Assembly (NCBI GenBank): GCA_036375695.1
Contig: DASVBU010000036.1
Location: forward strand, 10,812 to 74,811
From: ZC4RG35 sp036375695
GTDB taxonomy: Bacteria; Actinomycetota; Acidimicrobiia; Spongiisociales; ZC4RG35
Length of the DNA stretch: 64,000 bases
Reading direction: 5' to 3'
Shown here: one piece after another, positions 50,850 to 60,500 of the stretch
Layout: every line of letters begins with the position of its first letter
Numbering within the stretch: position 1 is the first letter of the stretch
Program-made: the position numbers and the translations under genes
The notes under the pieces: generated by a model
Databases searched by the model: none
Told to the model about the DNA's origin: nothing
The model's input: only the letters and a program-made list of their open reading frames with translations

Positions 50850-51653
50850 ATGCTGACGCCCGAGGACATCGAGGAACAGAAGTTTCACACCGCGCTACGC
50901 GGCTACGACATCGACGAGGTCGACATCTTCCTCGACGAGGTCGCGGAGACCGTTCGCACCCTCAAGGAGCAACTGGAAGCCGCCCAGTCAGGTCGGGCGG
51001 AGGCACCGGCCGTGGTCGCTCCGACCCCGACCCGGGCCGCCGAGCCCGCGGGGGCGGTCGACGAGAGCGCCGTGGGGCGCGCCCTGGTCGCCGCACAAGA
51101 GGCCGCCGATCGGATCATGGAGGAAGCCCGTGCCGAGGCGGACCGGATCCGGGAGGAAGCCAGGCGTGAAGCCGAGACGTGGGAGACCGAGCGCGCCGAG
51201 GCGCGAGCATCCGCCGAGCGCGAGATGGCGGACCTCTCCGAGAAGGTCCATGCCGTGCGTCGCGAGCTCGCCCGACTCGCCTCCGATGTCGCCGACAGCC
51301 TCGACCGCATGGACGAGGCGATCACCACCGCGGTCGTCGTCGAGAGCGAGCCGCCCCCTTCCGAGGAGCCCCGCCACGCCCTGGCCGGCGAGGATCTCGA
51401 CTGGGGTGGGGAAGCCGGGGCAGAGGCCTCGCCCGCCGACGAGACGACATCCCCTGACCAGTCGCCCGACGAAGACGGAGATGTCGGCGACGACCTCGAC
51501 CACGTGGATGATGACGCCGAATCCGAGGACGACGACGGCGGGGACGAAGAGGACGTCGAATCCGAAGACGACGAGGGCGGGGACGAAGAGGACGAAGAAC
51601 ACGAAGACGACGCCGAGGACGAAGATCCCGGCGGCCGTGACTCGATGTTCTAG
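50850..51653 (+). CDS. divIVA: DivIVA/Wag31-like polar scaffold protein with hyperacidic tail
   Basis: A 267-residue protein. The N-terminal DivIVA domain has LTPEDIEEQKFHTALRGYDIDEVDIFLDEV (key residues TALRGYDIDEVDIFLDEV), then a variable linker and a long coiled coil (ALVAAQEAADRIMEEARAEA to ADSLDRMDEAITTA). The last 90 residues are a tail of almost only D, E, G and S (ESEDDDGGDEEDVESEDDEG region, with a repeated unit), ending RDSMF. DivIVA marks negatively curved membrane and organises polar growth or septation. The acidic tail is far longer than in Wag31. Its stop shares the palindrome CTAG with the ileS stop. Confidence 0.88.
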   Translation: MLTPEDIEEQKFHTALRGYDIDEVDIFLDEVAETVRTLKEQLEAAQSGRAEAPAVVAPTPTRAAEPAGAVDESAVGRALVAAQEAADRIMEEARAEADRIREEARREAETWETERAEARASAEREMADLSEKVHAVRRELARLASDVADSLDRMDEAITTAVVVESEPPPSEEPRHALAGEDLDWGGEAGAEASPADETTSPDQSPDEDGDVGDDLDHVDDDAESEDDDGGDEEDVESEDDEGGDEEDEEHEDDAEDEDPGGRDSMF

Positions 51654-54600
51654 ACCGGCTCGATGACCGGCTCGGCGATGGCGTCGTCGACGGTGATCGA
51701 CGTCGCCAGGACCTCGGCGGCGATCCAATCGCCATGCCGGGCCACCAGGTCGGCGTGCTCCGACGGGAGCCGCAAGGTGATCCGGTCGGTGAGCTCCAGG
51801 CCTTCCTGCTTGCGCTGCTCGTTGAGGGCCCGCACCAGGTCGTAGACCCGGCCCTCCATGATCAGCTCGTCGTCGAGGGCGAGGTCGACGGCGACGCTGA
51901 GGTTCCCGTCCTGGGCGACACCCCAGCCTTCCACGGTCACGGTCTCGGTCCGCACGACCTCGTCGGGAGAGAGGGTCTCTCCGGCGGCGACCACCGACCC
52001 GTCGGCGCGGACCTCGTACTCACCTGCGGCCAGGGCGGCGGCTACCTCCTTCACCTTGGGCCCGATGCGGGGCCCGAGCACGGGGAAGTCGGGCTTGTAG
52101 GAGACCTCGACCACGGCATCGGCGTCGAAGTCCACCTCGCGGACCCTCAGCTCGTCGCGGATGATCTCGGCATGCCGGCGCGCTGCATCCCCGCCCCGGA
52201 CCCGTGCCGACCGCAGCGGCTGGCGGAGCTTCACGCCCGCCTCACTGCGGGCGCGGCGGCCCAACTCGACGATCTGGCGGGTCACCTCCATCGACTCGAG
52301 GAGCTCGGGGTCCTCGAACCCGAGTGATTCCGGCCATCCGGCGAGGTGGATGGAGTCGGGGGCGTCGGGGCACGGTTCGGCCACGAGCGTCCGCCAGAGA
52401 TGCTCGGTGAGGAATGGCATGACCGGGCTGACGATCCGCAGCGCACTCACCAGACCGACCCAGAGGGTGCGGAACGCGGCCGCGTCGTACTCGTAGAAGC
52501 GACGGCGGTTGCGACGGATGTACCAGTTGGAGAGGTCGTCGAGGTAGGCCTCGAACACCTCGACCACCTGGTCGGAGCGCCACCGCTCGTAGGCCGCCCT
52601 TGCCCCGGCGATGGCCGCGTCGGCTCGGGCCAGCAGCCATCGGTCGATCTCGGTGAGCTCGACGTCGGGGCCGCCCGCGAGATCGGAGTACGTGGGGACG
52701 AAGCCCTCGATGTTCCCGTAGTCGACCAGGAACTTGACGGAGTTCCACAGGGTGAGGAGACGGCGGCGCACCTCGTATGCGCCCTCATAGCCGAAGAGGA
52801 GGTTCCGGTCCGGCGGATGGGCGCAGTACAGCCATCGCATCACGTCGGCCCCCATCCGCTCGAACGCCTCCTCGGCGCTGATCAGGTTGCCCCAGGAGCC
52901 GTGCATCTCGCGGCCGTCTTCGGCGAGCATCTTCTCGTAGCCGAGGACCGCCTTGAAGGGAGCCTGCCCGACCATCGCCACCGACATGAACAGCTGTGAG
53001 TAGAACCAGAGACGGACCTGCTCGCGCATCTCGGTGACCCAGTGCGCGGGGAACCACTTCTCCCAGTGGGCATGGTCGGGGAGGTCGGCCTTGGTGAGAC
53101 CCGCGGCGGCGCCAGTGGCATAGCCCCCCTCGATCCACTCCGGGTTCTGCCAGCCGAGCGTGGACAGGGGAACGATGCCGGCGTCGAGCCAGACGTCGCC
53201 CACCTCGGGGATCCGGCTCACCTCGGTGTTGCCGCACTCGGGACAGCGGATGTGCACCCGGTCGATCCAGGGCCGGTGCAGCTCCTCGAGTTGCTCCATG
53301 CCACCGGTGGCCAGCACTCCGAGCTCCTGCTTCGAGCCGACCACGGTGAGGTGGCCGCACTGCTCGCAGGGGAAGAAGGGGAGAGGCAGGCCGTAGTAGC
53401 GGCGTCGGGAGATGTTCCAGTCGCCCATGTTGACCAGCCAGTCGTCCATGAGCTTGCCCATGTAGGCCGGGGTCCACTCGACCGTCTCGTTGGCCCGGCG
53501 CAAGTCCTCCCGGATGGTGTCGACCGCGATGTACCAGTCGTCGGCGATGCGGAAGATGAGCGGGGTGTCGCAGCGCCAGCAATGCGGGTAGGAGTGGACG
53601 TAGGTGCCGGCCCCGACCAGGACACCCTTGCGGTCGAGATCGTCGATGATCTCCTGGGCCGCTTCGCCCGCCTCCTTGCCGGCCAGCCAGCCGAACTGCG
53701 GATAGAACCGGCCGGACTCGTCGACGGGCATGATGACACCCAGGCCCTCGCGTCGGCCCAGGTCGAAGTCCTCGCCACCGCAGCCGGGGGCGATGTGGAC
53801 GATGCCGGTGCCCTGGTCCATGGTGACCTCGTCCCAGAGCACCACCCGGTGCTCGACGCCGGCTCCGGGCTCGAGGTCGTCGAAGGGCCCGCGGTAGGTC
53901 CACCCCTCCATCTCCCGGCCCATGCGGACGTCGGTTAGCTCCTCGTCGGGATAGCGCTCCACCGCCACCCACTCGCCGTTGGGCCGCCTGCCGTACCGCT
54001 GATCGGGGTGCACGGCGGCCGCCACGTTGGCGGGCAGCGTCCACGGGGTGGTCGTCCAGACGACCAGTGACTCGCCGTCGCGCTCTACCAACGGGAGACG
54101 CACATAGAGGGACGGGTCTGTCTTCTCCTGATAGACCCCCGACATGGTGATCTCGTGCTGTGAGATCGAGGTCCCGCAACGAGGGCACCACTCGGTGGCC
54201 CGGTGGCCCTTGTAGAGCATGCCCCGCTCGTGGAGGGTCTTGAGGAACCTCCAGATGTACTCGATGTTGGTGTCGGCGAACGTGAGGTAGTCGTTGCCCC
54301 AGTCCATCCAGTAGCCGAGACGCTTCGACCCCCGGGTCAGCTCTTCGACCGACCACGCCACCTTGTCCCGGCATTTCCGGGCGAACTTCTCCAGGCCGTA
54401 CGCCTCGATGTCCCGTTTCGAGTTGAGACCCAGCTCCTGCTCGACGCCGACCTCGATCCAGAGCCCCTGGCAGTCGAATCCGTTCTGATAGCGCAGGTGA
54501 TGACCGGTGGCCGCCTTGTATCGCTGGAAGACGTCCTTGAGGGTCCTGCCCCATGCCGTGTGGACCCCGAGCGTCTTGTTCGCCGTGACGGGGCCGTCGA

Positions 54601-54754
54601 CGAAGCTGAAGATCGGGCCGTCGGCGTTCTGCTCCCGCAGGCGATTGAAGATGTCGTTCTCCTCCCACCAGTCGAGGATGCGCCGTTCCAGCTCGTCGTG
54701 GTTCGGCGTCGCCGGCAGGGGGGTGAAGGTGGCGCTCTTCTTCTCAGGGGTCAT
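51650..54754 (-). CDS. ileS: Isoleucyl-tRNA synthetase, divergent clade lacking canonical HIGH and KMSKS
   Basis: A 1034-residue class Ia synthetase: Rossmann start, CP1 editing domain (WTTTPWTLPANVAAAVHPD), zinc-type knuckles (WCPRCGTSISQHE, FPCEQCG, RCPECG), anticodon-binding domain. In place of HIGH it reads GVHT (63-66, in NKTLGVHTAWGRTLKD); in place of KMSKS it reads EMHGSWGN (616-623). Overall similarity is to IleRS and I recall such variants in other actinobacteria. ATG 54754 begins MTPEKKSATF; the upstream extension is intergenic. A TACGAT -10-like hexamer lies nine bases before the ATG. No T-box leader is seen. Confidence 0.85.
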   Translation of the reverse strand: MTPEKKSATFTPLPATPNHDELERRILDWWEENDIFNRLREQNADGPIFSFVDGPVTANKTLGVHTAWGRTLKDVFQRYKAATGHHLRYQNGFDCQGLWIEVGVEQELGLNSKRDIEAYGLEKFARKCRDKVAWSVEELTRGSKRLGYWMDWGNDYLTFADTNIEYIWRFLKTLHERGMLYKGHRATEWCPRCGTSISQHEITMSGVYQEKTDPSLYVRLPLVERDGESLVVWTTTPWTLPANVAAAVHPDQRYGRRPNGEWVAVERYPDEELTDVRMGREMEGWTYRGPFDDLEPGAGVEHRVVLWDEVTMDQGTGIVHIAPGCGGEDFDLGRREGLGVIMPVDESGRFYPQFGWLAGKEAGEAAQEIIDDLDRKGVLVGAGTYVHSYPHCWRCDTPLIFRIADDWYIAVDTIREDLRRANETVEWTPAYMGKLMDDWLVNMGDWNISRRRYYGLPLPFFPCEQCGHLTVVGSKQELGVLATGGMEQLEELHRPWIDRVHIRCPECGNTEVSRIPEVGDVWLDAGIVPLSTLGWQNPEWIEGGYATGAAAGLTKADLPDHAHWEKWFPAHWVTEMREQVRLWFYSQLFMSVAMVGQAPFKAVLGYEKMLAEDGREMHGSWGNLISAEEAFERMGADVMRWLYCAHPPDRNLLFGYEGAYEVRRRLLTLWNSVKFLVDYGNIEGFVPTYSDLAGGPDVELTEIDRWLLARADAAIAGARAAYERWRSDQVVEVFEAYLDDLSNWYIRRNRRRFYEYDAAAFRTLWVGLVSALRIVSPVMPFLTEHLWRTLVAEPCPDAPDSIHLAGWPESLGFEDPELLESMEVTRQIVELGRRARSEAGVKLRQPLRSARVRGGDAARRHAEIIRDELRVREVDFDADAVVEVSYKPDFPVLGPRIGPKVKEVAAALAAGEYEVRADGSVVAAGETLSPDEVVRTETVTVEGWGVAQDGNLSVAVDLALDDELIMEGRVYDLVRALNEQRKQEGLELTDRITLRLPSEHADLVARHGDWIAAEVLATSITVDDAIAEPVIEPV

Positions 54755-54874
54755 GGAGGCGGAATCGTAAGACTCGATCTCGAGGACGCATAACTCCTGC
54801 TGTGAGGAATCTTCTCTAGGCGGTCGGGCGTTGGTAGGGTTCCGCACCTTTTCATACAGGGGATTGATCAACGT

Positions 54875-55249
54875 ATGGCAAGAACACTCGCCAAGAGCAC
54901 GGTGGAGCGCTTCCGGAAGCGCCTCGAAGAGGAGCGCGACCATCTCGAGGCGCAGATCGCCGAGTACGAGCGCGAGATCGAAGAGGCCCGTATGACCGAG
55001 GCCTCGTCGGACCGGAGCCCGGACCCGGGCAACGCCGAGGCCAGCTCGGTGAAGCTGGAGTACGCCAAGGAGCTCTCCATAGAGCAGAACACCGTCGACC
55101 TGCTGGCCAAGGTGCGTCACGCTCTGATGCGCATCGAGGCGGGCACCTACGGCACCTGCGAGAGCTGCGGCCGGGCGATCCCCGTAGAGCGCCTCGACGC
55201 GCTTCCCTACGCCACCCTCTGCGTGGACTGCGCCGCCCGGGCCAGTTGA
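54875..55249 (+). CDS. DksA/TraR-type zinc-finger protein
   Basis: A 124-residue protein. Its long N-terminal coiled coil (RFRKRLEEERDHLEAQIAEY) is followed by the C4 zinc finger (TCESCGRAIPVERLDALPYATLCVDC). The coiled-coil tip lacks an obvious DxxDxA acidic motif, unlike true DksA, so effects on RNA polymerase are uncertain. Its stop overlaps the TTG start of lspA. Confidence 0.85.
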   Translation: MARTLAKSTVERFRKRLEEERDHLEAQIAEYEREIEEARMTEASSDRSPDPGNAEASSVKLEYAKELSIEQNTVDLLAKVRHALMRIEAGTYGTCESCGRAIPVERLDALPYATLCVDCAARAS

Positions 55250-55707
55250 ACCGCCGGCTCACCCTTCCGCTCCTCGTCGCCGCCGTGGTGGTCGCCGCCG
55301 ACCAGGCGACCAAGTCGATGGCTTCGCGGCTGTTCGCCGACCGGGACGTCTGGGTGATCGACGGCTTCTTCGGGTTCACGTTCGTGGAGAACCCGGGTGC
55401 GGCCTTCTCCCTTTTCGGGAGGGGCGGGCCCGTGTTCGGGGTCGTTGCGATCCTGGTGTCGGCATTCGTGATCTGGTACCTGCGCAAGCCCCGGCCCACG
55501 GCGGAGCGGGTGGGCTTCGGCCTCGTCCTCGGCGGCGCCCTGGGCAACCTGGTCGATCGGATCGTGCGTGGTGAGGGGTTCCTGGACGGGAAGGTGATCG
55601 ACTGGGTCAATCTCTGGTGGATCCCCACCTTCAACCTCGCCGACGCCTCACTCACGGTGGCGGTCGTGCTCCTGCTGGTGTACTCGTGGCGAACCAGGAC
55701 CTCGTAG
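55246..55707 (+). CDS. lspA: Lipoprotein signal peptidase LspA
   Basis: A 153-residue aspartyl protease with four membrane helices. The conserved motifs are AADQATKSM, VENPGAAFSLF, LGGALGNLVDRIVRG (catalytic Asp) and FNLADASLTVAV (second catalytic Asp). It cleaves prolipoproteins after diacylglyceryl transfer, such as the transporter lipoprotein at 14.4 kb. TTG at 55246 overlaps the upstream stop as TTGA. Confidence 0.94.
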   Translation: MNRRLTLPLLVAAVVVAADQATKSMASRLFADRDVWVIDGFFGFTFVENPGAAFSLFGRGGPVFGVVAILVSAFVIWYLRKPRPTAERVGFGLVLGGALGNLVDRIVRGEGFLDGKVIDWVNLWWIPTFNLADASLTVAVVLLLVYSWRTRTS

Positions 55708-56615
55708 TACCCGAAGGCTTCTCCGAGGAGCGTGTCGACAAGGTGGTGGCCGCCCTTCTCGGCGTGAGCCGCTCCGTGGCCCGCGAGCTCGTGGAGCGTG
55801 GGGCGCTGCTCGACGGCGTTCCCGTGTCCGCCTCGGACCGGGTGTCGGCGGGAGCGGTGATCACCGTCGCCTCCCCGGACCCGGCAGAGGAGCTGGCCGC
55901 CGAGGACGTCGAATTCGGTGTCCTCTACGAGGACGATCACCTCATCGTGGTCGACAAGCCTGCCGGCGTGGTGGTCCACCCGGGCAGCGGCCGGGTCACG
56001 GGCACCCTGGTGGCGGGGTTGCTCCACCGGTACCCCGATCTCGAAGGTGTGGGGGACGCGGGCCGCTGGGGGTTGGTCCATCGTCTCGACAAGGACACGT
56101 CGGGAGTGCTCGTAGTCGCCCGCACCACCGAGGCCCATGCGGCGCTGACCGCGATGCTGCGTCGCCGCGAGATCACCCGGGTATACCTCGCCCTCGTCCA
56201 CGGCATCATGGGGTCGCCCATGGGCACCATCGAGGCTCCTATAGGCCGGGATCCCACCAACCCGTTGCGCCGCGCGATACACCCAGAGGGGAAGCCGGCC
56301 CGCACCCATTACCGGGTGGTGGACTCCTTCCCGGCTCGGGAGTGCAGCCTGCTCGAGGTCCGACTGGAGACGGGGCGCACCCACCAGATCCGCGTCCACC
56401 TCACCGCCATCGGTCACCCGGTGGTGGCCGATCAGGTCTACGGGCCGCGGAGGCATCGACTCGGGGCGGGACGGATGTTCCTCCACGCCAGCCGTCTCCA
56501 GCTGGCTCATCCGGTGACGGGGGGTCGGCTGGAGGTGGAAAGCCCGCTGCCGGCCGACCTGGCCCGTGTGCTCGAGTCGCTCGGTCCCGGTGCCGGGCCG
56601 AATCCGATACCGTGA
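55686..56615 (+). CDS. rluD: RluD-type rRNA pseudouridine synthase
   Basis: A 309-residue protein: an N-terminal S4 RNA-binding domain (RVDKVVAALLGVSRSVARELVERG), then the RluA-family catalytic domain with aspartate in VHRLDKDTSGVLVVART and the motif LETGRTHQIRVHLTAIGHPVVADQVYG. It converts uridines of 23S rRNA to pseudouridine. GTG 55686 overlaps lspA by 22 bases. lspA-rluD is a frequent pair. Confidence 0.92.
   Translation: MANQDLVVPEGFSEERVDKVVAALLGVSRSVARELVERGALLDGVPVSASDRVSAGAVITVASPDPAEELAAEDVEFGVLYEDDHLIVVDKPAGVVVHPGSGRVTGTLVAGLLHRYPDLEGVGDAGRWGLVHRLDKDTSGVLVVARTTEAHAALTAMLRRREITRVYLALVHGIMGSPMGTIEAPIGRDPTNPLRRAIHPEGKPARTHYRVVDSFPARECSLLEVRLETGRTHQIRVHLTAIGHPVVADQVYGPRRHRLGAGRMFLHASRLQLAHPVTGGRLEVESPLPADLARVLESLGPGAGPNPIP
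56608..56613 (+). promoter_or_regulatory. -10 element (TACCGT) of the rhomboid gene
   Basis: TACCGT, 6 bases, GTG at 56620, overlapping the end of rluD. No Shine-Dalgarno sequence: leaderless pattern. Confidence 0.45.
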
Positions 56616-56619
56616 GCGG

Positions 56620-57453
56620 GTGACCCAGGAATCGCCCCGCGAGACCGCTGCGCCGGTCTGCTACCGCCATCCCGAGCGCCACACCCTTCTCACCTGCAGC
56701 CGTTGCGGCCGGCCGATATGCGCCGCGTGCTCCATCGACGCCGCCGTCGGGCAGCGCTGCCCGGAGTGCGTCCGTGGCGAGGGTCCCCAGCGTGTCATCC
56801 CCACCCGGGTGCGCCGCGGGCGGTCTGCCGGAGCTCCGGCGACCATGGTCTTCCTGGGTCTGGCGGTTGGCTTCTTCCTCATCACCGGGTTGGGCGGGCT
56901 CGACAACCCGATCGTGCGCAATCTCGCCCAGTGGAACCTGATGGTCGACCGGGGGGAGTGGTGGCGGATCTTCACGCCGGTCCTCCTCCACGCCTCGATC
57001 CCCCACATCCTCTTCAACATGTGGGCGCTGTGGGTCCTCGGTCCCCAGATCGAGCGCGGCGTCGGCACCGCCCCGTTCGCCGCCCTCTACCTCGCCTCCG
57101 CGGGTGTCGGTGGCGCCGTCACCTTCTTCACCGGCGACGACATGACGATCGCCGTAGGGGCGTCGGGAGCCATCTTCGGGTTGTTCGGGGTATGGGCGAA
57201 CTGGGCCGTGCATCGTCGCAACACGGCATACGGCCGGGCTGTCCTCCAGCAGATGGGCTTCCTGCTCCTGATCAACGCCCTGATTCCCCTCCTGATCCCG
57301 AGCGTGGCCTGGCAGGCGCATCTGGGTGGGCTGGTCGGCGGGTTCGTCATCGGCGAGATGTGGTCCCGGATCCGCGGCCGGAGCGCCATGTCCTTGCGGA
57401 CCCTGGTCGCAGCCGCGGTCGCGGTGCTCGCAGTCGCCGTCGTCCTGCTCTGA
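56620..57453 (+). CDS. Rhomboid-family serine protease with N-terminal zinc finger
   Basis: A 277-residue membrane protease. Residues about 12-50 form a B-box-like zinc finger (CYRHPERHTLLTCSRCGRPI and CAACSIDAAVGQRCPEC). Six to seven membrane helices follow, with WWRIFTPVLLHASIPHILFNMW, the catalytic serine in GASGAIFGLFG and the histidine in WQAHLGGLVGGF. It cleaves membrane-spanning proteins within the bilayer; the substrate is unknown. The finger-rhomboid plan is common in actinobacteria. Confidence 0.9.
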   Translation: MTQESPRETAAPVCYRHPERHTLLTCSRCGRPICAACSIDAAVGQRCPECVRGEGPQRVIPTRVRRGRSAGAPATMVFLGLAVGFFLITGLGGLDNPIVRNLAQWNLMVDRGEWWRIFTPVLLHASIPHILFNMWALWVLGPQIERGVGTAPFAALYLASAGVGGAVTFFTGDDMTIAVGASGAIFGLFGVWANWAVHRRNTAYGRAVLQQMGFLLLINALIPLLIPSVAWQAHLGGLVGGFVIGEMWSRIRGRSAMSLRTLVAAAVAVLAVAVVLL

Positions 57454-57526
57454 CGATCGACCACTTCGCGAAGTTCAATCCGCGGGGTCGGATCTGGTGG
57501 TTGACGGGGCTGTTAGATTCGGGAAC

Positions 57527-57538
57527 TACACCCGTGTA
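57527..57538. promoter_or_regulatory. Palindrome just before dnaE
   Basis: TACAC-CC-GTGTA is a perfect 12-base palindrome ending 11 bases before the dnaE start. TTGACG (57501) and TAGATT (57514) are promoter-like hexamers nearby, but their spacing does not fit one promoter. It could be an operator. Confidence 0.35.
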
Positions 57539-57549
57539 AGCCTGTCCAA

Positions 57550-60500
57550 GTGTCATTCGCCCACCTCCATCTCCACACCGAGTACTCCCTCCTAGACGGA
57601 GCGGCGCGGATCGACCGGGTGGTGAGGGCGGCAGCGGCGGACGGCCAGCCCGCAATCGCCATCACCGACCACGGCAACCTCTACGGCGCCGTCGAGTTCT
57701 ACAAGAAGGCCCAGGAGGCGGGTATCAAGCCCATCATCGGGATCGAGGCCTACTTCGTCGAGGGGTCCCGGTTCGACCGGCCGCCGCAGTCACAGAACCA
57801 GCGGTATCACATGATCCTCCTCGCAGAGAACCCCACCGGGTACCGCAACCTGCTCCAACTCTCGTCGAAGTCTTTCCTCGACGGGTACTACTACAAGCCC
57901 CGGATGGACATCGAGCTGCTAGCCGAGCACTCGGAGGGGATCATCGCCACCTCGGGCTGTCTGGGCGGCCTCGTGCCCCAACTCCTCGGCCCCGACGCCA
58001 GCACCGAGGAGGGCATGGCCAACACCCAGCGCGACTTCGACGCCGCCGTCCGCGCCGCTGCCCGCTTCCAGGACGTCTTCGGCAAGGACAACTTCTTCAT
58101 CGAGATCCAGGACCACGGCATACCCGCCCAGCGGCGGATCATGGCCGACCTCATCGACATCTCGAAGCGGATCGGTGCTCCCCTCCTCGCCACCAACGAC
58201 GCCCACTACACACACCGGGAGGAGCACGACCTCCACGACGTGCTCCTCTGCGTGCAGACCGGCTCATTGCGGGCCGAGACGGGGCGTCTCCGCTTCGACT
58301 CCTCCGACTTCTACGTGAAGAGCGCCGCCGAGATGCGATCCATCTTCCCCGCCGACCAGTACCCCGGGGCATGCGACAACACGCTGTGGATCGCCGAGCG
58401 TGTCGAGACCAAGCTCGAGCTGGGGCGGATCCTCCTGCCTCATTTCCCGGTCCCCGAGGGTGAGACCGAGGTCACGTATCTCCGCAAGCTGGTGGAGAAC
58501 GGGGCGCGGGAGCGCTACGGGCCCAACCCGCGGGGCGAGGTCTGGGATCGGATCGAGCACGAGCTCAAGATCATCGAAGAGATGGGGTTCCCCGCCTACT
58601 TCCTCATCGTCTGGGACCTCATTCGCCACGCCCGGGAGAACGGAATCCGGGTCGGACCGGGACGGGGATCGGCGGCGGGGTCGATCGTCTCCTACTGCCT
58701 CCGCATCACCGACATCGACCCGCTGGAGTACGGGCTGATCTTCGAGCGGTTCCTCAACCCGGGCCGCAAGCAGATGCCCGACATCGACATGGACTTCGAC
58801 GAGCGGTACCGGGGCGAGATGATCCGCTACGCCGCGGAGAAGTACGGCCAGGACCGCGTCGCCCAGATCATCACCTTCTCCACGATCAAGGGGAAGCAGG
58901 CGATCAGGGATGCGGCCCGGGTGCTCGGCCAGCCCTATTCGGTGGGGGACCGCATCGCCAAGGCGATGCCGCCGGCGATCCTGGGCAAGGACCCGACCCT
59001 GGATCAGGTGCTCACACCCCCGGATTCGCATGCGCCGTCGGAGGTCAAGGACTGGTACGCCAACGGCCAGGGTCTCCGGGAGATGTACGAGACCGACCCT
59101 GCGGTCCGGGAGGTCATCGAGGCGGCCCGGGGCATCGAGGGTCTGCGTCGCCAGGACTCGATCCACGCCGCCGCCGTGGTCATCGCGCCCGAGCCCCTCA
59201 CCAACATCGTCCCGATCCAGCGCAAGGGCGAGACGGCGGAGGTCGTCACCCAGTTCGAGATGCACGCGGTGGAGGAGCTGGGCCTCCTCAAGATGGACTT
59301 CCTCGGGTTGCGCAACCTCTCCATCATCGAGCGCTGCCTGGAGCTGATCGAGCAGACCCACGGCGAGCGGGTCGACATCGACAAGATCCCCCTCGACGAC
59401 GCCAGGACCTTCGAGCTGCTCCAGTCCGGGAACACGATCGGGGTGTTCCAGCTCGAGGGCAGTGCCATGCGCGCCCTGATCCGGTCGCTCAAGCCGGACC
59501 GCTTCGACGACGTCATCGCCCTGGTGGCCCTGTACCGGCCGGGTCCGATGGGCGCCAACATGCACAACCTCTACGCCGACCGGAAGAACGGGCGCGTCCC
59601 GGTCGAGGTGCTCCACCCGGCGCTCGGCGACAAGCTCGCCGACACCTACCAGATCATGGTGTACCAGGAGCAGGTGCTGCTCGTCGCGCAGGAGATCGCC
59701 GGCTACTCGTTCGCCGACGCCGAGAACCTGCGCAAGGCGATGGGCAAGAAGATCAAGTCGGTCATGGAGGCGGAGAAGGAGAAGTTCATCCGCGGCTGCG
59801 TCGCCCAGGGCCACACCGAGGACGTTGGGCGGGAGATCTTCGAGCTCATCGAGCACTTCGCCGGATACGGTTTCAACAAGTCGCACTCCGCCGGCTACGG
59901 GCTCGTCGCCTATCAGACGGCCTATCTCAAGGCGCACTACCCGGCCGAGTACATGGCGGCCCTCCTCACCGCCACCAAACGGGACAAGGAGCGCACCGCC
60001 GTCTATCTGGCCGAGTGCCGGCAGATGGGCATCGAGGTCATGGTGCCCGACGTCAACGAGTCCGACAGCGACTTCACGGTCCACGAGGGACGTATCAGAT
60101 TCGGGCTCTCGGCGATCCGCAACGTCGGGGAGGGCGTGGTGGAGAAGATCCTCGAGACCCGTCAGGACGGGCCATTCACGTCGTTCTCCGACTTCCTCGA
60201 CCGGGTGGACGTCTCGGTCCTCAACAAGCGGACGGTGGAGTCGTTGATCAAGGCCGGGGCGTTCGACGGGCTCGGCCTGCCGAGACGCGGGCTGGTCCTG
60301 ATCCACGAGCAGGCCTTGGATGCGGTGGTGGAGCGGCGCCGCAACGAGGAGATGGGCCAGTTCTCGCTGTTCGCCGGCGAGCCGTCCGCCGCCTCCGAGA
60401 CGGAGATCGAGGTACCCGATCTCGAGTTCCCGTCCAAGACCAAGCTCACCTTCGAGAAGGAGATGCTGGGGCTGTACGTCTCGGACCACCCGCTGCTCGG

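Noticed and set aside
54755..54874. T-box riboswitch upstream of ileS
   Set aside because: I read the minus strand for the conserved AGGGTGGNACCGCG box and a specifier stem and found neither.
54755..55120. N-terminal extension of ileS
   Set aside because: It would overlap the divergent DksA-type gene; no synthetase has such an extension, and a promoter-like -10 lies before ATG 54754.
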